Notes under the pieces: model-generated
Database searches by the model: none
Seen by the model: only the letters and a program-made list of their open reading frames with translations
What the model was told of the DNA's origin: nothing
Translations under genes and position numbers: made by a program
Assembly (NCBI GenBank): GCA_032209605.1
Contig: JASFXZ010000039.1
Coordinates: 3,224,001-3,288,000, forward strand
Direction: 5' to 3'
Length of the DNA: 64,000 bases
From: Mactromeris polynyma
Taxonomy: Eukaryota > Mollusca > Bivalvia > Venerida > Mactridae
In this document: positions 59,601-64,000 of the stretch, one piece after another
How the letters are laid out: each line of letters begins with the position of its first letter
Position numbering within the stretch: position 1 is the stretch's first letter

Positions 59601-61556
59601 TCATTGATGTAGCCTGCATAAAAAATCCAGCAGTTGTTTGTGTCGCTGTTATTCAGTAAACTGTTATATTCCTCATGCTAAAAGTTATCTCTTTTCCCAC
59701 ATTGAATGTACAATTTCCCAAAGGTTGTTTTGATTCAAATCTGATGAAAATCTGTCCACACACTGAAAAGCAACGGCCCAAAATGAAGGGGTTATGAAAA
59801 TGTGTGTCTATTATAATGTGTTTACAGTTTGGATGTTTGTATCTAGTGTCTGTGATTTTTCCCACTTGTGAGCAATCGCAAAAATTCCCAAGTCATGGAT
59901 CATGTATCAAAAAGATTGAGAAAAAGTCCTGAAAATTGAACGTGTTACACTGATTTGGCTTCTGAAACATTTTCAGCTCTCATTATTTCAGAAGTTTAAG
60001 TACATTTATTCTGTTTCTCACAATTTATGAAATAAACATTTATTTTATTTTTTTTGGAAATCTTAAACTTCACATTTCTGTCTTGTACAATCTCGGTTTA
60101 TATCTAACAGATTTTGTTTCTCAAAGAGAATTTGTTGATAAGCATTATGTTATTATTCGCTTGAAAATCTTATCAATTCTAGACATAGTTTATAGACATC
60201 ATGTTTGTCTAGAAAATACTCTTATCTCCTTTGGTTATCTCTGTTTTGAAATTGAAGAAACACTTTGGTAAATCAAGCTGATATTTTATCTAAATAACTT
60301 AAGTGGTATATTATGTAAACTATTTTTCTTTGAAAAAATGTCTGATCTTGTATATGATTTATGTAGCAGATGCTGATTGTAATTCCTTTAAGTTGTGATT
60401 TTTTTTTTAAATTTAATGAATGCTTATAGCTCCATGATACATGAAGTACATTATAAACATGGGAAGAGTAATTACAATATATATAAAATAATGAGTTGAA
60501 GACGAATGGTTATATATATTTACTTTATTGTTAAATCTGACACAAACATCTTCAATTAATTAATTAATTACAAAGGTACCTAAGAATTTATACTATATGA
60601 TGGTAGTTATTAATGTGTCTTAAAGCATTGTCTTTTACAAATTGTTCTGTGTCAAGTTGAATTATTTGGTCTTTCTATTGTAAGCACAAATGCAGTCAGT
60701 GGATTTCCCTTCAATCACTAGTCTGTCCATGTGTCTGTCTGCCTGTCCATCTGGCTTTTGCAAATATGACATTTACTATATGCTCAACCTATTAATTTTG
60801 TTCTTGTATTCAGAATAATTAGGCTAATCTTGATCAGTGGCTTTTTCTCAAATTGTCTGTAACAGAGACACACATACAATCTAAAAGAACCAAAATGTCA
60901 ACAGTTTTAATCAAAGTCAAGTATTTCAAATTTATTAGGAAACGTTTTTATAACTGAAATAACATTTTATACAATAATCGTTACCATAATATTGTTTTTT
61001 CCCTAACTGGAACATTTCTCAGTGGTATGCGGCTTCTTTATCTTGGGTGTGGTCAGATTTAAGTTATCTTGTTGGTATCTATGTACTTGAACTTGGAAAC
61101 GGTTACACCCAAAATTTAGCTATTTCTATTGGCTGAAAAGTAATTGTTGTTTTCATAATGCATTTTGTTGGATTTTGTGACTTTCAAAGCTTATAGATTT
61201 AGTCTGTAAATATTGTTACGAAGTCAATTTCCCTAAAATTGTCATAATTATTGATGTATAATAGTTGGTGTCAAAATTATTGGAAATACTTGTAAGCATT
61301 TTACTTAATTTTCTATTCTAATTAATAGTATGTATGTCATATGTATCTTATGAAAATATATTTTAAAAACCTGAACGTGAGATTTGTAAGAAATTTTGAT
61401 TATCAATGACATTAATTAAAAATTTCTTCTACACTGTAATATTTCAAATTATGCTAATCCTATTGTTTGTGTATGTTTATTATTATGAAAGTTATTTATT
61501 CTTTTTTCAGGACAGTTAATTTCGATGTGTTGAGGTACCTGTATGACTTTGTCTAG
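38560..61556 (+). CDS. ORC5: origin recognition complex subunit 5, complete 12-exon gene
   Basis: Exons: 38560-38619, 42210-42302, 45064-45267, 45948-46022, 48101-48212, 50895-51025, 52491-52539, 53308-53457, 54195-54355, 55222-55332, 56252-56364, 61511-61556. All introns are GT-AG and phases join exactly, giving 1305 nt and 434 residues (the human protein is about 435). ORC5 is an AAA+ subunit of the nuclear complex that marks replication origins and, with ORC1-4, CDC6 and CDT1, loads the MCM helicase. Walker A is GHTSTGKT (33-40) and the Walker B region VLDKAE (120-125). NCVECYNQ (58-65) and [10 protein letters not shown] (153-162) are family-typical. [20 protein letters not shown] (about 300-319) and [20 protein letters not shown] belong to the C-terminal winged-helix part. 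A lysine-rich stretch ([15 protein letters not shown]) ends exon 9. No frameshift or missing motif is seen, so the gene appears functional despite introns heavily filled with tandem repeats. Confidence 0.97.
38671..40765 (+). repeat. 41-bp minisatellite in ORC5 intron 1, about 50 copies
   Basis: The unit contains gcaagcagaaaggtttgtg, agtaggtggttgcag and gtgcttt. A second variant has agtagggggttacttgtg in the centre. The two variants are interleaved. The array starts about 50 bp after the exon 1 donor. Every unit carries GTGAGT, and the first variant also carries gttgcag|gtg. Confidence 0.96.
41205..42209 (+). repeat. 54-bp minisatellite containing the ORC5 exon 2 splice acceptor, about 19 copies
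   Basis: The unit contains acagcctgaccagtacaca, tatctcctgtattcac and ttaacagtcatactttat. Its acag|cctgaccagtacaca part is identical to the last bases of intron 1 plus the first 15 bases of exon 2 (42206-42224). Two or three units are shortened near 41530 and 41945-41985 (ctatacttgattacag). The last unit runs directly into exon 2. Confidence 0.96.
42210..42302 (+). CDS. ORC5: ORC5 exon 2 (Walker A)
   Basis: Encodes residues 21-51, [20 protein letters not shown] and onward, with the P-loop at 33-40. Phase 0 on both sides; donor GAG|GTAAGT. Its first 15 bases are shared with the 54-bp array upstream. Confidence 0.95.
42598..42780. mobile_element. small inverted-repeat element, ACTCAGCACTCAA type (family C)
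   Basis: It starts ACTCAGCACTCAA and ends TTGAGTGTTGAGT, imperfect inverted ends about 180 bp apart. The interior shares gtcctgaatatt and gggagatttgag-like phrases with 58900-59110. Located in ORC5 intron 2 just before the 50-bp array. Class unknown. Confidence 0.5.
42908..44750 (+). repeat. 50-bp minisatellite in ORC5 intron 2, about 37 copies
   Basis: The unit is ccgacccagatgagcatctg, catctgcttgcagctctctt, gttatattcc. First and last copies have ttataatcccgg in place of ttatattccccg. One unit near 44522 lacks about 12 bp. Point variants gcatctg, gcgtctg, gagtctg and gtgtctg occur in blocks. Confidence 0.97.
45064..45267 (+). CDS. ORC5: ORC5 exon 3
   Basis: Residues 52-119, [20 protein letters not shown] to SQTLYI; phase 0 on both sides. 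Acceptor tatatttcag, donor ATT|GTAAGT. Includes the NCVEC segment and the helix before Walker B. Confidence 0.95.
45385..45570 (+). mobile_element. tRNA-derived SINE in ORC5 intron 3
   Basis: A-box-like gtctagggaaagcgcg is followed by a B box gagttcgagccc (45437-45448). It continues through gcgacttcacaatcccag to an AT-rich end near aaataaataag. No cloverleaf acceptor stem closes, so it is not a tRNA gene. Confidence 0.5.
45948..46022 (+). CDS. ORC5: ORC5 exon 4 (Walker B)
   Basis: Residues 120-144, [20 protein letters not shown] followed by RLQEL. Aspartate 122 and glutamate 125 form the Walker B-like site. Phase 0; donor CTA|GTGAGT. Confidence 0.95.
46195..46420 (+). mobile_element. dispersed repeat fragment, 'agttatggccc' type
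   Basis: In ORC5 intron 4. Contains tatgcccccgtcattc and, near its end, ccaccaatttttgtaggag followed by ttatggcccttttt, similar to 18415-18450 and 38226-38460. Confidence 0.4.
47481..48002. mobile_element. TA-flanked MITE (family B) whose terminal repeat has become a minisatellite
   Basis: TA|CAGTAAAACCTCAGTTAAAG at the left and tattattgaggtttgactg|TA at the right give inverted termini and a TA duplication, as left by pogo/Tc1-like transposases. Almost the entire interior is a tandem array of 16-17 bp units, aataataagaccacctc or aactc variants, which is the terminal repeat itself multiplied about 28 times. Located in ORC5 intron 4, ending 98 bp before exon 5. Confidence 0.8.
48101..48212 (+). 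CDS. ORC5: ORC5 exon 5
   Basis: Residues 145-181 plus one base, [18 protein letters not shown] to FPDYTK. Acceptor tatatttaag, donor AAAG|GTTTGT. The donor is weak for an animal gene but is the only one in phase. Confidence 0.92.
48345..48420 (-). mobile_element. tRNA-like SINE fragment in ORC5 intron 5
   Basis: On the - strand, gggtagagtgccag (A-box-like) is followed by gatctgatggttgtgggtttgaattcc, a B-box-like sequence. It has no clear tail or target duplication. Confidence 0.45.
49302..50892 (+). repeat. 24-bp minisatellite in ORC5 intron 5, about 66 copies
   Basis: The unit catgtacattgtatgtgtcagtat occupies 49302-50560. A diverged version (gtcacatacattatatgtaa plus tggt) occupies 50560-50870. 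The final unit ends ttgtacattgtatattttag, which is the exon 6 acceptor. The period is a multiple of three and the unit lacks stops in every + frame. The frame 49307-51064 passes through the array into exon 6 in the true ORC5 frame. Confidence 0.97.
50895..51025 (+). CDS. ORC5: ORC5 exon 6
   Basis: Residues 182-225, [20 protein letters not shown] to LKELQHL. Enters in phase 1 and leaves in phase 0. The acceptor tatattttag is the last unit of the 24-bp array; donor TTG|GTAAGT. Confidence 0.95.
52491..52539 (+). CDS. ORC5: ORC5 exon 7 (49 bp)
   Basis: Small exon, residues 226-241 [16 protein letters not shown] plus one base. Acceptor ttgttttgcag, donor GAAG|GTAATG. It aligns with the 'LNFP.Y..PV..GE' segment of other ORC5 proteins and is needed to keep phase between exons 6 and 8. 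Confidence 0.9.
52821..52985. mobile_element. TA-type MITE (family B) in ORC5 intron 7
   Basis: TA|CAGTGAAACCTCGATAATAAG on the left. The interior shares taatattgaggttgaata and gggttcttaattttgaggtgg-like phrases with 30922-31052. The right end ctttaagtaaggttt is truncated before the expected ACTG. Confidence 0.7.
53308..53457 (+). CDS. ORC5: ORC5 exon 8
   Basis: Residues 242-291 plus one base, [20 protein letters not shown] to NPQLQ. Acceptor tttctttcag, donor CAAG|GTAGCC. Includes the conserved [20 protein letters not shown] segment. Confidence 0.95.
53951..54110. mobile_element. inner part of family A element in ORC5 intron 8
   Basis: ttggatccgaaattt, gatacattgagacctg and ggatgataccaagtt match the interior of 17253-17423. 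The termini are eroded. Confidence 0.5.
54113..54169. mobile_element. right end of a family B MITE
   Basis: ggtcttaatgtgtcgattg, then cttcaagtgagattttactg|TA, equivalent to the right terminus at 31052 and the inverse of the left terminus at 47481. Ends 25 bp before exon 9. Confidence 0.6.
54195..54355 (+). CDS. ORC5: ORC5 exon 9
   Basis: Residues 292-345, [20 protein letters not shown] to KKKER. Acceptor ctatcgtag has a weak pyrimidine tract; donor AGA|GTAAGT. Ends in a lysine-rich linker before the last conserved region. Confidence 0.94.
54568..54790 (+). mobile_element. tRNA-derived SINE (core type 1) in ORC5 intron 9
   Basis: A box gctcattggatagagtac (about 54572-54590), B-box-like gatttgattccc (54614-54625), core catttgtcgtccacctctga and agttgtcagc, then aaaactggtttagtcaactg and gtgttaaacc at the 3' part. 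Shares the core with 22650-22837. The open frame 54663-55094 across it is not a gene. Confidence 0.75.
55222..55332 (+). CDS. ORC5: ORC5 exon 10
   Basis: Residues 346-382, [20 protein letters not shown] to NIFMQ. Phase 0 both sides; acceptor gattatttcag, donor CAG|GTAAAT. Confidence 0.95.
56252..56364 (+). CDS. ORC5: ORC5 exon 11
   Basis: Residues 383-419 plus two bases, [20 protein letters not shown] to FIKAVA. Acceptor gtatatttcag, donor CTAG|GTTAGT. Confidence 0.95.
56375..56480 (+). mobile_element. possible tRNA-like SINE fragment in ORC5 intron 11
   Basis: A B-box-like ggttcaaatct at 56451-56461 follows gatgctggatatccagcagg, an anticodon-arm-like hairpin. The A box is unclear. It starts within 20 bp of the exon 11 donor. 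Confidence 0.35.
56692..58960 (+). repeat. 14-bp and compound minisatellite in ORC5 intron 11
   Basis: Built from ctcactcagaactc, ctcactcagaacac, agtccacactcagtac and similar blocks of 14 bp and multiples. Eight near-perfect 14-bp copies lie at about 58700-58815. The + strand is almost free of G. The right edge dissolves into actcagaactcagaactctc and a family C element. Confidence 0.93.
58900..59110. mobile_element. family C inverted-repeat element at the edge of the 14-bp array
   Basis: Shares gtcctgaatattt and ttggagattcaagtgagg-like phrases with 42598-42780. Ends tttttgagtgctgagt, the inverse of ACTCAGCACTCAA. The left terminus merges with the array. Confidence 0.5.
59340..59540 (+). mobile_element. 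dispersed repeat fragment, 'agttatggccc' type
   Basis: tgcctccccaactatgtgtgg to gcagagttatgccccatg, with the same start and end themes as 38226-38460. Located in ORC5 intron 11. Confidence 0.4.
59541..61510. other. rest of ORC5 intron 11
   Basis: AT-rich intronic sequence with only short incidental frames. No bounded repeat or RNA gene recognised. Confidence 0.5.
61511..61556 (+). CDS. ORC5: ORC5 exon 12 (last)
   Basis: Residues 420-434: split arginine, then [14 protein letters not shown] and TAG. Acceptor cttttttcag is strong. The ending TVNFD..(K/R)YLYDF is typical of ORC5 C termini. Confidence 0.95.
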
Positions 61557-61890
61557 GGTTCGGCGTATTTCATATTCTACCAGAAACGTTCATTTTTTTG
61601 ACAAATATGATTTCATTGTTACCATGGAAAACAATATCAGGATTTATTGTTGTATCGAAACAATGTCAACTTGAATTAATACGTTTATGTGAAATTATTG
61701 ACAACTTTGAAAATGAAAGCTGAAAAAAATTCTTGGAAATGTGTGACATTTTTGTACTTGGAATATGTGATACATCTTGTGTTTCTGTTGAGTAGACTTT
61801 GGAATGATACCAAAATGTGGAGTAGTGATTAAATTGTTCTACTATCTTATGAAAATGAGTGGAAATAAATGACAAAAATAATACAGACTT
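61557..61890 (+). terminator. ORC5: ORC5 3'UTR with AATAAA at 61864
   Basis: The first canonical AATAAA after the stop is at 61864-61869, giving a 3'UTR of about 330 bp. The - strand frame 61666-61875 opposite it is not a gene. Confidence 0.55.
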
Positions 61891-62159
61891 TGAAATTCTG
61901 CGTATGCTGTTCTGAAAGCGGATTATTGTTTGTTTTGTTCACGTTTCGTACACCTCAATATTGGAACATATAGAACAGAACAGAACATACAGTTTATTTG
62001 AAAGATGTGTACATTGTACATAGACATAGTATATAGATGTCTTACTTTGACAGATTTTCCATTGACGTCTTTTTTTCTACCACTAAATTGGGCTTTTTGT
62101 CAGTGATTTATGTTCAAAATTCTTCTCTAAAATGTGCTCAAATGGTGTATTCCAACAAA

Positions 62160-63610
62160 TTAGGTTTCAATATATGTTCCAATGATGTGTTCAAATGATG
62201 AGTTCAAATAATGTGTTCAAAAAATGTGTTCAAATGATGTGTTCAAATGATGAGTTCAAATGATGTGTTCAAATGATGTGCTCAAATAATGTTTCCAAAT
62301 GATGTGCTCAAATAATGTTTCCAAATGATGTGTTCAAATAATGTTTCCAAATGATGTGTTCAAATGATGTGTTCAAATAATGTTTCCAAATGATGTGTTC
62401 AAATGATGTGTTCAAATAATGTTTCCAAATGATGTGTTCAAATAATGTTTCCAAATGATGTGTCCAAATGATGTGTTCAAATGATGTGTTCAAATAATGT
62501 TTCCAAATGATGTGTTCAAATGATGTGTTCAAATAATGTTTCCAAATGATGTGTTCAAATAATGTTTCCAAATGATGTGTTCAAATAATGTTTCCAAATG
62601 ATGTGTTCAAATAATGTTTCCAAATGATGTGTTCAAATAATGTTTCCAAATGATGTGTTCAAATGATGTTTTGCAAATAATGTGTTCAAATGATGTGTTC
62701 AAAAAATGTTTTCAAATGATGTTTTCAAATAATATGATTAGCATAATTTGAAATGATTTGTTCAAATGATTTGCTCAAATGATGTTTTCAAATGATTTGT
62801 TCAAATGATTTGTTCAAATGATGTTTTCAAATGATTTGTTCAAATGATGTTTTCAAATGATTTGTTCAAATGATGTTTTCAAATGATTTGTTCAAATGAT
62901 TAGTTCAAATGATTTGTTCAAATGATGTTTTCAAATGATTTGTTCAAATGATGTTTTCAAATGATTTGTTCAAATGATTTGTTCAAATGATTTGTTCAAA
63001 TGATTTGTTCAAATGATGTTTTCAAATGATTTGTTCAAATGATTTGTTCAAATGATTTGTTCAAATGATGTTTTCAAATGATTTGTTCAAATGATTTGTT
63101 CAAATGATGTTTTCAAATGATTTGTTCAAATGATTTGTTCAAATGATGTTTTCAAATGATTTGTTCAAATGATGTTTTCAAATGATTTGTTCAAATGATT
63201 TGTTCAAATGATGTTTTCAAATGATTTGTTCAAATGATTTGTTCAAATGATGTTTTCAAATGATTTGTTCAAATGATGTTTTCAAATGATTTGTTCAAAT
63301 GATTTGTTCAAATGATGTTTTCAAATGATTTGTTCAAATGATTTGTTCAAATGATTTGTTCAAATGATGTTTTCAAATGATTTGTTCAAATGATTTGTTC
63401 AAATGATGTTTTCAAATGATTTGTTCAAATGATTTGTTCAAATGATGTTTTCAAATGATTTGTTCAAATGATTTGTTCAAATGATGTGTTCAAATGATGT
63501 TTTCAAATGATGTTTTCAAATGATTTGTTCAAAATGTGTGTTCAAATGATGTGTTCAAATGATGTTTTCAAATGATTTGTTCAAAATGTGTGTTCAAAAT
63601 GTGTGTTCAC
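62160..63610 (+). repeat. 13-bp minisatellite downstream of ORC5, about 110 copies
   Basis: Unit caaatgatttgtt. The left third (62160-62740) uses caaatgatgtgtt and caaataatgtttc, and the right part caaatgatttgtt and caaatgatgtttt. Pairs and triplets of variants repeat, so there is higher-order structure of 26 and 39 bp. It starts about 290 bp past the ORC5 polyadenylation signal. Confidence 0.95.
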
Positions 63611-64000
63611 AAAACTTGTCTTTTTAAGGTATTAAAATGGAAAGTTCACTTCTGCTTTTACTTGTTTTGTGTTATGAAAAGTAAGTCAACGGTTTCCCAG
63701 AGAAAATAGAAGTCTTCCTCCTTTGAGTTTTTTATATTCATTATTTTTCCTGGCATGAGGTGAGGTCAATGACTTATAATCTTTAAAATGGAGGAAATAT
63801 AAGTACATCATGTCACAGAGTTTTAGAAAGATCAACAAAGTTCCCCTAATCAGTTACAGCACTCGTGCTCTCTCGATGACTTGTGCAGAGTACTTGTGAA
63901 AATATGCCATGCTGCACTAATAATACTTGGTAATTAGACACCCAACGATACAAATTATCATGAAATACACTCATATGGTTCTTATAGTAATTTGTTCTAG
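63611..64000. other. gene-free window end
   Basis: No supportable feature in the final 390 bp. Confidence 0.4.

Overview
The window is animal nuclear DNA. Genes are split by GT-AG introns, metazoan protein families are present, intergenic DNA is AT-rich, and there are tRNA-headed SINEs, TA-flanked inverted-repeat elements and a hAT/BED-finger relic. The SINE core near 22750 and 54650 and the 'agttatggccc' and 'gtgagct...cctcttgtt' repeat types resemble repeats I associate with bivalve molluscs. A bivalve is therefore my best guess, as inference rather than proof.

Three protein genes can be supported. (1) A complete 12-exon ORC5 gene (origin recognition complex subunit 5) on the + strand, 38560-61556. 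All splice junctions are GT-AG and in phase. It encodes 434 aa with Walker A GHTSTGKT and Walker B VLDKAE. (2) The first coding exon of an LHFPL-family tetraspan membrane protein on the - strand, 20329-20740; its later exons were not found. (3) A small secreted protein on the + strand, CDS 7537-8082 with a probable 5'UTR exon ending at 6495. It has a signal peptide, five 11-residue amphipathic repeats and three 13-residue Pro/Thr/Val repeats.

The dominant feature is tandem repetition. I count about 18 unrelated minisatellites with units of roughly 13 to 54 bp and arrays of 0.2 to 2.5 kb, together about 22 kb or a third of the window. Layout: 32-bp array at 2.3 kb; secreted-protein gene with a 47-bp array in its intron at 6.4-8.25 kb; 53-bp array at 10.7-12.6 kb; 34-bp array at 13.7-14.3 kb; MITE at 15.2 kb; 46-, 51- and 26-bp arrays around the LHFPL exon at 18.2-21.7 kb; a 17-bp array interrupted by a MITE that is itself interrupted by a SINE at 22.8-25.5 kb; an old interspersed repeat with a G-tract at 26.9-27.8 kb; a hAT relic running into a 40-bp array at 28.1-30.8 kb; 36-bp and 22-bp arrays at 32.2-37.4 kb; ORC5 with arrays in introns 1, 2, 4, 5 and 11; and a 13-bp array just past the ORC5 polyadenylation signal at 62.2-63.6 kb.

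The most unusual observation is in ORC5 intron 1. A 54-bp tandem repeat, about 19 copies, contains the intron's branch-point-like CTTAAC, the 3' splice site and the first 15 bases of exon 2, so the acceptor has been copied many times directly upstream of the real one. Several arrays also seem to have grown from the terminal repeats of small transposons. I see no bacterial, phage or CRISPR content and no complete autonomous transposon. Nearly all long open frames without introns are translations of stop-free tandem repeats and are not called as genes.
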